This document shows, piece after piece, positions 43,699 through 53,036 of a DNA stretch of 64,000 bases; within the stretch, counting starts at the first letter, position 1, and each line of letters begins with the position of its first letter. A program made the position numbers and the translations under genes. The stretch covers positions 186,001-250,000 of the forward strand of contig NZ_CP022753.1 of NCBI RefSeq assembly GCF_002263495.1. Direction: 5' to 3'. The notes beneath the pieces are model-generated. The model did not search any database. It was not told where the DNA came from and saw only the letters and a list, made by a program, of their open reading frames with translations. This DNA comes from Nocardiopsis gilva YIM 90087. Lineage in GTDB: Bacteria > Actinomycetota > Actinomycetes > Streptosporangiales > Streptosporangiaceae.

Positions 43699-44107
43699 TG
43701 TGGAGACCCTTTCGACGGTTACCGGTGGCGGAGGTAGAGGATCGGCCGAACCTGCTCAGGTCCACCGATCAACCACGGAGCGTGGAGAGAGGAGTTCATG
43801 GAACTCCCTGTCGATGACAGAACGCGACGTTAGCACGATCGAATCCAGAGGCAACCGTCTTCCCCCTGAATTTTTTCATCGCCAGTTCATAACAACTGTG
43901 AAACGCCAGGTCGGAGCGGGCCCGGGGAAGGTCTCTTTCATTTTCGACAAACCCCTCGAAACGTTATTACCCCGATATCGGACAGTGGTCGATCACAGTC
44001 TCACTGGTCACGCTCGGCGTATCTCGGCGGCACGCATTGTGGACCCTCCGCTATCGCCGCACGCCCCAATCGACCGGGATAACGTGGTGTGCGGAGGTGT
44101 GCACCCA
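43699..44107. other. Intergenic region upstream of the DevS-like kinase
   Basis: 409 bp between divergent genes, with an AT-rich core around 43850-44000 that probably holds both promoters. No DevR-box palindrome was recognised with confidence. Confidence 0.5.
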
Positions 44108-45892
44108 GTGCCCGACATTCCCGAGCGCCCCCTGCTCCCCCGGATGCGTCTCGATGAGCTCCTGTCTGACCTGCACAGCCGGCTGGAGGCCACGCTGTCG
44201 ACGCGCGATCGCGTGCATTCGCTCCTCGAAGCGGTGCTGTCGATCGGCAGCGACCTCGATTTGGCCACCGTTCTGCGGCGGCTGACCGAGGCCGCCGCGC
44301 ACCTCGTCGACGCCGAGTACGCGGGTCTCGGCGTCATCGGCGAGGACGGCCGCTTCGTCGAGTTCATCCCCGTCGGCGTGAGCGAGGAGGAGGCCCGCCG
44401 GCTCGCCCTCTTCCCCCACGGCAAGGGGATCCTGGCGGTCCCCAGTCGGGACCGGCGCGCCCTGCGCCTACGCGACCTGCGGGAACATGCCGACCACCAC
44501 GGCTTCCCGGACGGCCACCCGCCCATGCGCTCCTTTCTCGGCGTGCCCATCCAGGTCCGGCACGAGGTCTTCGGCAACCTCTACCTGACCGAAAAGCGGG
44601 GCGGAGCGGAGTTCGACGAGGACGACGAGGCCATCGTGACCGCGCTGGGCACCGCCGCCGGCGTCGCGATCGAGAACGCGCGGCTGTACGAGGAGACCCG
44701 GTTGCGCGAGCGGTGGCTCACCGCGTCCACGGAGATCACCACGCGGCTGCTGTCCGGGGACGACACCGACGAGGTGCTCGCCTTCCTGGCTCAGCAGGCC
44801 CGGGCGATGTCCGAGGCAGACATCGCGGTGGTGCTCCTGCCCGACGCCCAGGACCGGCGGCTCATCGCGGAGATCGCCGACGGCCCGGTCGCCGCCGAGA
44901 TCCTGGGAACCCCCGTGGACATGAGCGAGACCAAGTGCGGACTGGTCTACCGCAACGGCACCGCCGTCTCCGTCCCCGACCTGCGGCAGGCCAACTGCCC
45001 GATGCTCACCCACCGCGGGTTCGGCCCGGGGCTGCTGGTGCCCCTGGGTACCCCCGCCCACACCCGCGGCGTCCTGCTGCTGGGCAAGCTGGGCGCGCGC
45101 TCCCCGTTCAACGACGCCACCCGCCGGATGCTCGACGCGTTCTCCGGCCAGGCCGCGGTGGCCCTGGAGCTGGCCGAGGCGCGCCGCGACGCCGAGCGGC
45201 TGGTCGTGCTGGAGGACCGCGACCGCATCGCCAAGGACCTGCACGACGTGGTGATCCAGCGGATGTTCGCCTCGGCCATGACGCTGATGAGCACGATCCG
45301 GCTGATCAGCGACCCGGAGGCGAACGAGCGGGTCCAGCGCACCATCGACGACCTGGACGAGACCATCCGGGAGATCCGCTCGACGGTGTTCGCCCTGCAG
45401 CACCCGCCCACGCCCGCCGAGAGCTCGCTGCGCGAGCGGATCCTGGCATCGGCCGAGGGCGCGGCGCGGGCGCTGGGCTGCCAGCCGGGGGTGAACCTGG
45501 AAGGGCCGATCGACGCGGACGTCCCCGAGGAGGTCGGGGAGCAGCTGCTGGCGGTGCTGGCCGAGGCGCTGTCGAACGTGGCCCGGCACGCCCACGCCTC
45601 GGAGGTGCACGTGTCGGTGGAGGCCGATGAGTGGCTGACCCTGCACGTCACCGACGACGGATGCGGCATTCCGGAGCAGGGGAGACGCAGCGGCCTGCGC
45701 AACCTCGCCGAGCGCGCCGCGGCGCTGGGCGGCACTTTCACGGCGGGTCCGCGGCGCGGCGGCGGCACCGAAGTGCGCTGGAGCGTGCCGTTGTCGCCGA
45801 TCGACACCGCGTCCCCGACCGAGCGGTGCTTACCCGCGATGGTGGGACGACCGGACGTCAGCCCCGAGCACCACCGGGAGCCGGTCGACTAG
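44108..45892 (+). CDS. DevS/DosS-type GAF sensor histidine kinase
   Basis: 594 residues: GAF-A (about 48-190), GAF-B (about 218-355), HisKA_3 with phospho-His in KDLHDVVIQRMF (H379) and HATPase_c (NVARHAHASEVHVSVEADEW, DDGCGIPEQ, GLRNLAERAAALGG). In mycobacteria the GAF-A domain binds haem and senses O2, NO and CO through a His just before PPMRTFLGVP; here HPPMRSFLGVP is present (His137), so haem sensing is plausible. A GTG at 44108 with GGAGG 10 nt upstream is chosen; the frame is open far upstream only because of composition. The matching response regulator is at 46752-47411 on the other strand. Confidence 0.9.
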   Translation: MPDIPERPLLPRMRLDELLSDLHSRLEATLSTRDRVHSLLEAVLSIGSDLDLATVLRRLTEAAAHLVDAEYAGLGVIGEDGRFVEFIPVGVSEEEARRLALFPHGKGILAVPSRDRRALRLRDLREHADHHGFPDGHPPMRSFLGVPIQVRHEVFGNLYLTEKRGGAEFDEDDEAIVTALGTAAGVAIENARLYEETRLRERWLTASTEITTRLLSGDDTDEVLAFLAQQARAMSEADIAVVLLPDAQDRRLIAEIADGPVAAEILGTPVDMSETKCGLVYRNGTAVSVPDLRQANCPMLTHRGFGPGLLVPLGTPAHTRGVLLLGKLGARSPFNDATRRMLDAFSGQAAVALELAEARRDAERLVVLEDRDRIAKDLHDVVIQRMFASAMTLMSTIRLISDPEANERVQRTIDDLDETIREIRSTVFALQHPPTPAESSLRERILASAEGAARALGCQPGVNLEGPIDADVPEEVGEQLLAVLAEALSNVARHAHASEVHVSVEADEWLTLHVTDDGCGIPEQGRRSGLRNLAERAAALGGTFTAGPRRGGGTEVRWSVPLSPIDTASPTERCLPAMVGRPDVSPEHHREPVD

Positions 45893-45932
45893 GCGGTCGG
45901 CCGTTGTTGCGCCTGCGGTCACATCCGGTCCC

Positions 45933-46298
45933 CTAGGAGGCCGGCATGACCAAGCAGAACTCATTGCCCTCCGGGTCATGCAGCACCTGGAAGGAGCCCT
46001 GCGCGTCGGTTTCCAGCGCCCCGATGGCCGTCGCACCGACCGCGACGGCCTCCGCCGTCGCAGCGGCGATATCGTCGACCCGAATGTCGAGATGGAGGCG
46101 GTTGCGCTCGGTCTTGGCCGCCGGATCCGGCTGGAAGGACAGGCGCGGACGCCATTCGGCTCCGGTGGTCCCCTCGATGTAAGACCAGCCGTCCGGCCGG
46201 TCGACCACCGCGCCGCCGAGGACGACGGCCCAGAACCGCGCGACCCGTGCCGGATCCGCGGCGTTGATGACGATCTGCTCGGTTCGTCCCAGCGACAT
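45933..46298 (-). CDS. VOC/glyoxalase-like protein
   Basis: 121 residues of the VOC fold: EQIVINAADPARVARFWAVV at the start, RLHLDIRVDDI in the middle and VLHDPEGNEFCLV at the end. It matches the small actinobacterial glyoxalase-like group without known substrate. The ATG at 46298 has AGGA 8 nt upstream. It lies 10 nt after the flavin-binding protein gene, so it is probably the third gene of the DevR operon. Confidence 0.85.
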   Translation of the reverse strand: MSLGRTEQIVINAADPARVARFWAVVLGGAVVDRPDGWSYIEGTTGAEWRPRLSFQPDPAAKTERNRLHLDIRVDDIAAATAEAVAVGATAIGALETDAQGSFQVLHDPEGNEFCLVMPAS

Positions 46299-46308
46299 GC
46301 CGGGCATC

Positions 46309-46755
46309 CTAGCCTGCGGCCGTCCCCGGTGTTTCCTTCGGGATGCGGCGGCCGGTGATGACCTTGGTCTCGACCCGGATGAAGTGCGACCGGTCCCCGG
46401 GCGCCCAGGGGTGCAGCGGGAGGCGCTCCAGGTCGGCGCGTTCCTCCGGGTCGGTGACGGCGCGGCCATTGCCCACGACCGTCACCGACCAGCCCGCGCG
46501 CGCGTCGACATCGAAGTCGTCCACCTCGAAGGCGACAACCGTGTCGCGGGTCGCCGAGGCCAGCCGCGAGGTGGCCGACGTGCGGATCACGATGTCCATG
46601 CCGTAGACGACGAAGTTCACCGGTTGGACGGCGGGCAGGGCGTTGTGGGTGAACACGATGCGCCCCAGGGGTGCGGCGGCCAGCAGCCGCAGGCACTCGT
46701 CGCGGCCGAGGATCTCCAACCCGGCGTTGTCCGTCGACGTATCGGGCGTGGTCAT
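46309..46755 (-). CDS. Pyridoxamine-5'-phosphate-oxidase-like flavin-binding protein
   Basis: 148 residues with the split beta-barrel pattern: LLAAAPLGRIVFTHNALPAV, VNFVVYGMDIVIRTSA and VAFEVDDFDVDARAGWSVTV. Relatives in mycobacteria belong to the DosR dormancy regulon and use F420 or FMN. The ATG overlaps the response regulator stop by ATGA, so both are made together. Confidence 0.85.
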   Translation of the reverse strand: MTTPDTSTDNAGLEILGRDECLRLLAAAPLGRIVFTHNALPAVQPVNFVVYGMDIVIRTSATSRLASATRDTVVAFEVDDFDVDARAGWSVTVVGNGRAVTDPEERADLERLPLHPWAPGDRSHFIRVETKVITGRRIPKETPGTAAG

Positions 46756-47411
46756 CGCTTCTTGTTCCGGAGATCCGCCACGAGGATGGCGGCCTGGGTC
46801 CGACGCTTCAGGTCGAGCTTGGACAGCAGGCTGGACACGTAGTTCTTCACCGTCTTCTCGGCCAGGTAGAGCCGTTCTCCGATCTCCCGGTTGGTCATCC
46901 CCTCCCCGATGAGGTCGAGGATCTGGCGTTCCTGCCGACTGAGCCCGGCCAGCGGGTCGGGCTCGGGGTCCCGGCCGCGCAGGCGTTCGAGCATCCGGCC
47001 GGTGCTGCCGGGATCCAGCAGCGAGCCGCCCGCGGAAACCGTGCGGACGGCCCCGACGAGGTCGGCGCCGTGGATCTGCTTGAGCACGTAGCCGGCGGCA
47101 CCGGCCATGACCGCGTCGTACAGGGCCTCGTCGTCGGCGAACGAGGTCAGCATCAGGCAGGCGGTCTCGGGTCGGCGCGACCGGATCTCACGGCACACGC
47201 TGACGCCCGATCCGCCGGGCAGCCGCACGTCGAGAACGGCGACGTCGGGGGCGGCGGCGGGGATCCGGGACAGCGCCTGCTCGGCGGTTCCCGCCTCCCC
47301 CACGATCCGCATGTCCGGCTCGCCCTCGAGAAGGGCGGCGATACCGCGTCGCACCACCTCGTGGTCGTCCACCAGGAACACCCTGATCTGCTCCGGCGCC
47401 CCGGCCGTCAT
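46752..47411 (-). CDS. DevR/DosR-type NarL response regulator
   Basis: 219 residues. The receiver domain holds DDH (15-17), the phosphate-accepting Asp in VAVLDVRLPGG and Lys in GYVLKQI. The LuxR-type HTH (LSRQERQILDLIGEGMTNRE, then YLAEKTVKNYVSSLLSKL) binds DNA. It is the probable partner of the DevS-like kinase encoded nearby and controls the hypoxia or NO response in relatives. Confidence 0.9.
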   Translation of the reverse strand: MTAGAPEQIRVFLVDDHEVVRRGIAALLEGEPDMRIVGEAGTAEQALSRIPAAAPDVAVLDVRLPGGSGVSVCREIRSRRPETACLMLTSFADDEALYDAVMAGAAGYVLKQIHGADLVGAVRTVSAGGSLLDPGSTGRMLERLRGRDPEPDPLAGLSRQERQILDLIGEGMTNREIGERLYLAEKTVKNYVSSLLSKLDLKRRTQAAILVADLRNKKR

Positions 47412-47546
47412 TCGGCCAGCCCCTCTCCAGCTGTCAGCACGCCCGACGTCATGTCGCTTGCCTGACCGACGTTATAGCGCCGGGGTCGAGCGGCGTCCAC
47501 TCCGAAGGGCTCGAATGGGGAAGGCCGAAGGTCCCGAATCGGTGTC

Positions 47547-47572
47547 CCGGTGGCCGGAGACCCGGCCACCGG
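47547..47572 (-). terminator. Hairpin between DevR-type and amidase genes
   Basis: An 11-bp perfect stem (47547-47557 with 47562-47572) with a 4-nt loop lies just before the amidase stop-side boundary at 47585. Confidence 0.65.
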
Positions 47573-47584
47573 ATGCCCGGCCGA

Positions 47585-49072
47585 CTACAGGTGGGCCCAG
47601 GGACGGGCCTCCTCGAAGGCGCGGCACGCCGCCAGCACCAGGGCGTCGGCGTGGCGGGGACCGACGACCTGCAACCCCACGGGTAGCCCGTCCCGGGTCA
47701 GGCCGCACGGGACGCTGGCCGCAGGCTGCTGGGTCATGTTGAACGGGTAGCTGAACCCGGCCCAGCTGGTCCAGCGGCGCTCGGTGGATCCGGAGGGGAC
47801 CTCCGGTCCGGCCTCGAAGGCGGGGATCGGCATGGTCGGTGTGAGCAGCAGGTCGTAGTCGGCGTGGAAGAGGCCCATGTCGCGCCCCATCCGCATGCGG
47901 GTGTCCACGGCGGTGAGGTAGTCCTGCGCGCTGTAGGTCAGCCCCTCGGCGATGATCTCGCGCAGCCCGGGGTCGAGGAGTTCGCGCTCGCGCTCGCCCA
48001 GCCGCTCGGTGGCCTTGGCCGCGCCGGCGTACCAGAGGACCTGGAAGTCGTGTCGGCAGTCCTCCAGCGGCGGGTCGACCTGTTCCACCCGCGCGCCCAG
48101 CTCGGCGAAGGTGGTGACGGCGTCGGCGACCACGCGGGCGACCTCAGGGTCGACCGTCAGGTGGCCGAGTGCGGGGCTGTAGGCGATGCGCAGTCCGCGC
48201 ACCGACCGCCCGAGCCCCGCGGAGAAGGGGGTGGCCGGCGGTGCCAGCGCCGACCAGTCGCGCGCGTCGGGGGCGCTGGTGACGTCGAGCATGAGCGCGG
48301 CGTCGGCGACGGTCCGGGTTATCGGTCCGGTGTGGGCGAGGGTGCCGAACGCGCTCGCCGGGTAGTGCGGGACCACGCCGTAGGTGGGTTTGATGGCGAA
48401 GACGCCGGTGAAGCTCGCGGGGATGCGCACCGAGCCGCCGCCGTCAGTCCCGGTGGCCAGCGGCCCCATGCCGGAGGCGACCGCCGCGGCGGAGCCGCCG
48501 CTGGACCCGCCGGGCGTGGTGGACAGGTCCCACGGGTTGCGGGTGATACCGCTGAGCGGGCTGTCGGTGGTGCCCTTCCAGGCCAGTTCGGGCGTGGTGG
48601 TCTTGCCGACGAAGACCGCGCCGTTCTCGCGGAGGCGCGCGACGACCGGGGAGTCCTCCGGCCACTCCTGGTGCGGGTCGACCGTCATGGAGCCGCGCAG
48701 CGTGGGCCAGCCGCGGGTGAGGTGGATGTCCTTGATGGCGGTGGGCACGCCGTCGAGCCGCCCCTGGGGCTCCCCGCGCTGCCAGCGCTCCTCGGAGGCG
48801 CGCGCCGCCGCCCGCGCTTCGTCCGGCTTGACCAGGCAGAAGGCGTTGAGCGCGGGGTTCTCGCGCTCGATGCGGTCCAGCACGGCGTCGGTGACTTCGA
48901 CCGGCGACAGGCTCCGCTTCTCGTATCCGGCCAGCAGTTCGGTGGCCGAGAGCGCGGTGAGCTCGGCGGTCGCCCCTCCGGCCTCTCCTCGCGCCGCGGA
49001 CGGGCCGGGCGTCCCCTGTTCGGGGACGGACTCCCCGGCCGAACGGTCCAGCCCCTCGAACCCGGTACTCAT
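47585..49072 (-). CDS. Amidase-signature family amidohydrolase
   Basis: 495 residues. The Ser-cisSer-Lys triad is present: Lys in AIKDIHL, cis-Ser and Ser in [18 protein letters not shown] and [14 protein letters not shown]. It hydrolyses an amide to acid and ammonia. The substrate is unknown, but its operon partner is a D-2-hydroxyacid dehydrogenase and the GntR-regulated cluster also holds maleate isomerase-like enzymes, so a dicarboxylic monoamide such as a maleamate-type compound is one option (inference). Confidence 0.87.
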   Translation of the reverse strand: MSTGFEGLDRSAGESVPEQGTPGPSAARGEAGGATAELTALSATELLAGYEKRSLSPVEVTDAVLDRIERENPALNAFCLVKPDEARAAARASEERWQRGEPQGRLDGVPTAIKDIHLTRGWPTLRGSMTVDPHQEWPEDSPVVARLRENGAVFVGKTTTPELAWKGTTDSPLSGITRNPWDLSTTPGGSSGGSAAAVASGMGPLATGTDGGGSVRIPASFTGVFAIKPTYGVVPHYPASAFGTLAHTGPITRTVADAALMLDVTSAPDARDWSALAPPATPFSAGLGRSVRGLRIAYSPALGHLTVDPEVARVVADAVTTFAELGARVEQVDPPLEDCRHDFQVLWYAGAAKATERLGERERELLDPGLREIIAEGLTYSAQDYLTAVDTRMRMGRDMGLFHADYDLLLTPTMPIPAFEAGPEVPSGSTERRWTSWAGFSYPFNMTQQPAASVPCGLTRDGLPVGLQVVGPRHADALVLAACRAFEEARPWAHL

Positions 49073-49136
49073 GTCAGCGTCCTCGTTTCCGTTCGGCGGA
49101 TTGATAGAGGTGAGGAGGTGAGGGGAGCGTCGGCGC

Positions 49137-50141
49137 TCAGGGACCGGACACGTACCCCCTCCGCTTGTCGACGATGTTGCGGGGCTCCTCCCCGCGGAGG
49201 AACCGGTCGAGGTTGTCGGTGAACAGGCGCACGAGTTCGGTGCGCCAGCCGACGATGTCGCCGGACATGTGCGGGGAGATGATCACCCCGGGCAGATCCC
49301 ACAGCGGGGAGGACTCCGGGAGCGGCTCGGTCTCGAAGACGTCGAGCGCGGCACCGGCGATGGCGCCGTCGCGCAGCGCGCGCACCAGCGCGTCCTCGTC
49401 GACGATGGGGCCGCGCGCGACGTTGATCAGCCGGGCCGTGGGCTTCATCAGGGACAGGGCGCGTGCGCCGATGAGCCGGTGGGTCTGGTCGGTGAGCGGT
49501 GCGGCGACCACGACGTAGTCGGCGCGGGGCAGGGCATCGCCCAGGTCGGGTCCGGTCGAGCCGAGGGAGGCCTCGACCACGTCGCCGAGGTCGGCGTCGG
49601 TGCGGGCGGTGCGGCCCGCCGCCTCGACGGTCATCCCGGCGGCGGCGAGCTGGGCGGCGATGGCCCGGCCGATGGGGCCGGTGCCGATGACCAGGGCGCG
49701 CCGCCCGGCGATGGGCTCGGTCTCGCGGTGCCGCCAGACGCGGTCGCGCTGCAGGTCGTGGCTGCCGGGGAAGTCCTTGGCGAAGCTCAGCACCAGGCCG
49801 AGGACGTACTCGGCCATGGGCCGGTCGAACACGCCGCGGGAGTTGGTGACGGCGACGTCGCTGTCGACCAGGGCGGGGAACATGAGGTTGTCGACGCCGG
49901 CCGTGGCGGCGTGCACCCAGCGCAGGGCGTCGGCCTTGGGCCACGCGGCGGCGACGGCGGTGGAGAAGAGGTCCCACACGAGGAGGACCTGGGCGCCGGG
50001 CAGCACCTCGTCCAGGCGGTCGGCCGTGGCGTAGCGGACGGAGGCGAGCCGGGGATCGGCGTCGATCCGCTCGTGTCCGGGCGGGAGGGTGTCTCCGTGC
50101 AGGATGACGAGGTGCGGTGCTGGCCGGGGGGCAGCGGACAC
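49137..50141 (-). CDS. D-2-hydroxyacid dehydrogenase (NAD-dependent)
   Basis: 334 residues, the usual size. The NAD-binding fold is marked by ALVIGTGPIGRAIAAQLAAA, the catalytic Arg by NVARGPIVDEDAL, Glu by DVFETEPLP and His by ISPHMSGD. A GTG at 50141 is chosen because AGGGAG lies 8 nt upstream; an in-frame GTG at 50204 lacks a good site. It is divergent from the DUF3830 gene, and both promoters lie under two GntR-type palindromes. The amidase follows after 64 bp in the same operon. Confidence 0.87.
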   Translation of the reverse strand: MSAAPRPAPHLVILHGDTLPPGHERIDADPRLASVRYATADRLDEVLPGAQVLLVWDLFSTAVAAAWPKADALRWVHAATAGVDNLMFPALVDSDVAVTNSRGVFDRPMAEYVLGLVLSFAKDFPGSHDLQRDRVWRHRETEPIAGRRALVIGTGPIGRAIAAQLAAAGMTVEAAGRTARTDADLGDVVEASLGSTGPDLGDALPRADYVVVAAPLTDQTHRLIGARALSLMKPTARLINVARGPIVDEDALVRALRDGAIAGAALDVFETEPLPESSPLWDLPGVIISPHMSGDIVGWRTELVRLFTDNLDRFLRGEEPRNIVDKRRGYVSGP

Positions 50142-50223
50142 GAGGGCGACTCCCTGGTGCACGTCGTGGGTGGTCAGGGCGGCTTTCCCGAAAGCCAATG
50201 CCACGCTAGGGAGCCCCCGTAGG

Positions 50224-50235
50224 ATTGTCAACAAT
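50224..50235. promoter_or_regulatory. GntR/FCD operator, site 1
   Basis: ATTGTCAACAAT is a perfect-arm palindrome of the FadR/FCD class (TTGT-N-NACAA), 83 bp upstream of the hydroxyacid dehydrogenase start. The 386-bp divergent region 50142-50527 contains no gene. Confidence 0.7.
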
Positions 50236-50337
50236 TGATCGAATACCCCCTGGTACGACACCCTCGACCACGTTTCACAGACACGTAACACGGCGTGGCG
50301 ACGCGACCATTGATGCGCCCGCCGATGCGATCGTATG

Positions 50338-50349
50338 ATTGTCGACAAT
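50338..50349. promoter_or_regulatory. GntR/FCD operator, site 2
   Basis: ATTGTCGACAAT, a perfect palindrome, lies 178 bp upstream of the DUF3830 start in the same divergent region. Confidence 0.7.
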
Positions 50350-50527
50350 CCACGGCATCAGTGGATGCCGCGGTCGAAGTTGACAGTGTTTGTTCGCAGG
50401 TATTCCGCTTTCATCCTCTTTCTCCTTCTTCACGGGGAGAACTACCTCCGCGACCGTCCCGGTGGCCCGCCTTCCGGGTGGCCTGGCGCGGACCCGTTAG
50501 CCCGACGACGAAAGGGCCGACCCGACG

Positions 50528-51019
50528 ATGCCTCGGTACATGACCATCAGCCTGGAGAAGCGCGGCGTGTCCTGCGTCGCCGAGCTCCTGGACAAGGACG
50601 CCCCGCGCACCTGCGAGGCGGTCTGGGCGGCGCTGCCCCAGGGCGGCGACGTCTACCACGCCAAGTACGCCCGCAACGAGGTGTACGCGATGGTGCCCCG
50701 ATTCGCCGCCGAGGAACCCGGCCAGGAAAACCCCACCGTCACCCCCATTCCCGGGGACGTCGTGTACTTCTCCTTCCCCGGCGGCATGCTCGACCGCCGC
50801 TTCAAGGAGGAGAAGGGCATCGACGCCCTGCCCGGCGTGATCGACCTGGCGATCTTCTACGGACGCAACAACCTGCTGCTCAACGGCGACATCGGCTGGG
50901 TCCCCGGCAACGTCTACGCCACGATCGTCGACGGCCTCGCCCCCATGGCGGAGGCGTGCAACGACGTGTGGCGCTCCGGAGGCGTGGGCGAGCGCCTCGT
51001 CTACCGGTGCCTGGAGTAG
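50528..51019 (+). CDS. DUF3830 family protein
   Basis: 163 residues. The family is a cyclophilin-like barrel found beside amidases, Asp/Glu racemases and hydroxyacid dehydrogenases in catabolic clusters. Visible conserved parts are CEAVWAALPQGGDVYHAKYA, GDVVYFSFPGGM and AIFYGRNNLL. It heads an operon with the two maleate isomerase-like genes. Its biochemical role is unknown. Confidence 0.82.
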   Translation: MPRYMTISLEKRGVSCVAELLDKDAPRTCEAVWAALPQGGDVYHAKYARNEVYAMVPRFAAEEPGQENPTVTPIPGDVVYFSFPGGMLDRRFKEEKGIDALPGVIDLAIFYGRNNLLLNGDIGWVPGNVYATIVDGLAPMAEACNDVWRSGGVGERLVYRCLE

Positions 51020-51102
51020 CTCGCGGCACCTTTGACCAGCGGGCCCGAGATTGATTCGGGTCCGTCCGCTGTTCCATACGAATAGAAGGGGGTGAGTGAC
51101 CA

Positions 51103-51990
51103 ATGCGCATCGATCGGTATGCCGGAGACCCGGCGCACGGTGACGATCGGGACGAGCGGGTCCTCCTCGACCACGCGGGGGCCCCGGCGCCCCTGCTCGG
51201 CCGCACGGCGCCTGACGCGGATATGCAGCACAACGTCGTCGAGCTCTCCGCTGTGACGGATACCCCGTGGCAGTCCGGCGTGGGGGTAGTGGCCCCCTAC
51301 GACTTCGCGCTCGATCGGGAACTGTGGCGGTGGGCGCCCGACGACATCTCGCTGTACGTCACGCGACTGCCGTTCGTCCCGGTGCCGGTGACCGTCGACC
51401 AGGCGTCGGCGCTGAGCGACGGCGACAACGTCGCCCGGGCCACCCGCGACCTGCTCGCGCCCGAACCGCTGGTCGTGGCCTACGCCTGCGCGTCCGGCAG
51501 CTTCGTGAACGGCGCCGGCGGCGAGCGGCTGCTGTGGCGGAGCATCCTCGACGCCGGTGCGCCCTCGGCGGTCACCACCTCCGGGGCGCTCATCCGGGCG
51601 CTCGACGCCCTGGGCGTGCGCCGGGTGGCCGTGGTGACGCCGTACGTCGACAGCGTCACCGAGCGACTGACGGGCTACCTGCACGAGCACCGCGTCGAGG
51701 CCGTGTCCAGCGTGGGGCTGGGGCTGCTCAACCACATCTGGAAGGTCGCCTACTCGGAAGTGGTGCAGGCGGTGCGCGACGCGGACCGGCCGGAGGCCGA
51801 GGCCGTCTTCATCAGCTGCACCAACGTGCTCACCTACGACATCATCGCGCCGCTGGAGCGGATGCTGGGCAAGCCCGTCCTGGCCGCCAACCAGGTGACC
51901 ATGTGGGCCGCGCTGCAGGCCATCGGGCGTCGGCCGGTGGCACACGGGCAGCACCTGGTGGACGCCACCGACCAGACCACCGCCGCCTAG
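51103..51990 (+). CDS. Maleate isomerase / Asp-Glu racemase superfamily enzyme (copy 1)
   Basis: 295 residues. Two catalytic cysteines fit the superfamily: YACASGSFVNG and ISCTNVLTYDII. GVRRVAVVTPYVDSVTERL and LAANQVTMWAALQAIGR match maleate cis-trans isomerase and arylmalonate decarboxylase-like proteins. It would isomerise or decarboxylate a small dicarboxylate. A second, diverged homologue follows after 104 bp. Confidence 0.82.
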   Translation: MRIDRYAGDPAHGDDRDERVLLDHAGAPAPLLGRTAPDADMQHNVVELSAVTDTPWQSGVGVVAPYDFALDRELWRWAPDDISLYVTRLPFVPVPVTVDQASALSDGDNVARATRDLLAPEPLVVAYACASGSFVNGAGGERLLWRSILDAGAPSAVTTSGALIRALDALGVRRVAVVTPYVDSVTERLTGYLHEHRVEAVSSVGLGLLNHIWKVAYSEVVQAVRDADRPEAEAVFISCTNVLTYDIIAPLERMLGKPVLAANQVTMWAALQAIGRRPVAHGQHLVDATDQTTAA

Positions 51991-52094
51991 AAAGCCCCCG
52001 TGCGGCCGTTGTCCGCGCACGGGCGGCGGGCGCGTCCGGACAGCGCCGTCGAACGGAACCGAGCGGACACAACAAAGGGGAGAGGACCATCACC

Positions 52095-52856
52095 ATGGCC
52101 AGTGCCGGCTTCTTGTACCCGGGGTACAGCGCCGAGGACGACTACCCGACCCTGCAGAAGCTGATCGGGTCCGATGTCACGCTGCACCTGGTGCACACCC
52201 TGATGCGGGAGGACGCGCACCGGGTGGACGCGCTGCTCGACATCGGCGGCTCCGACGTGCTCGGCGAGGGCGCGCGCGAGCTGCGCGCGCTGGGCGTCGA
52301 CTCCGCGGTGTGGGCGTGTACCAGCGGCAGCTTCGTGTTCGGCTGGGAGGGTGCGCGCCGGCAGGTCGCCGAGGTGCGGGAGGCGGCCGGTGTGCCCGCG
52401 TCGAGCACGTCGTTCGCGTTCGTCCACGCGCTGCGCCACCTCGGGATCGAGCGGGTGGCGATCGCCGCGACCTACCCGGCCGATGTCGCGCGGCTCTTCG
52501 CCGAGTTCCTGGGGGAGGGCGGCGTCGAGGTCGTGGCGTGGGCCGACCGCGGCATCGTCACGGCGGCGGAGGTGGGCACGCTTCCGGCGGCCGAGGTGGT
52601 GGACTTCGTCGCCGCCAACGACCACCCGGCGGCCGAGGCGGTCCTGGTCCCCGACACCGCGCTGCACAGCGCGGCGATCCTGCCGAGCCTGGAGGAACGG
52701 CTCGGCAAGACCGTACTCACCGCCAACCAGGTGAGCGTGTGGGAGGGGTTGCGCCTGGCCGGGGCGACGGCACCGCGCGCGGGACTGGGCGCGCTCTTCG
52801 CGGCGGGAGCTCCGGATTCCGAGATCGACGCGCGAGGGGCGGTTATCGACGGATGA
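52095..52856 (+). CDS. Maleate isomerase / Asp-Glu racemase superfamily enzyme (copy 2)
   Basis: 253 residues. The first catalytic cysteine is in VWACTSGSFVFGWEG. The second position, where the neighbour has SCTN, reads VPDTALHSAA, so Cys is replaced by Asp or Thr. TANQVSVWEGLRLAG ends the fold. Loss of one cysteine points to a decarboxylase-like or one-cysteine mechanism, or to a regulatory subunit of copy 1. GGGGAGAGGA precedes the ATG at 52095. Confidence 0.8.
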   Translation: MASAGFLYPGYSAEDDYPTLQKLIGSDVTLHLVHTLMREDAHRVDALLDIGGSDVLGEGARELRALGVDSAVWACTSGSFVFGWEGARRQVAEVREAAGVPASSTSFAFVHALRHLGIERVAIAATYPADVARLFAEFLGEGGVEVVAWADRGIVTAAEVGTLPAAEVVDFVAANDHPAAEAVLVPDTALHSAAILPSLEERLGKTVLTANQVSVWEGLRLAGATAPRAGLGALFAAGAPDSEIDARGAVIDG

Positions 52857-53036
52857 GCGGGAATCAGAAAGAGGAGCGGCAGTGGCGCGCGGAGCACCGA
52901 TCGGAGGGGGCAGTGGGCGACGTACGGGGGGTTAGGGTCGGATTCGGCCCGGACCTCCCGATCCGATCGCACCGACCGCGGCGGCCCGAGCGCCCGATCC
53001 GACCGAGCAGACGCCATAGATAGGTGTGCGGATGTC

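Noticed and set aside
42875-44107. Long plus-strand open frame that would extend the DevS-like kinase by 411 residues
   Set aside because: It runs antisense through a secreted-protein gene, has no domain and starts without a ribosome site; high GC content explains it.
46309-47411. DevR operon as a phage-defence module
   Set aside because: The genes fit the known hypoxia/NO dormancy module with the DevS-like kinase next to them.
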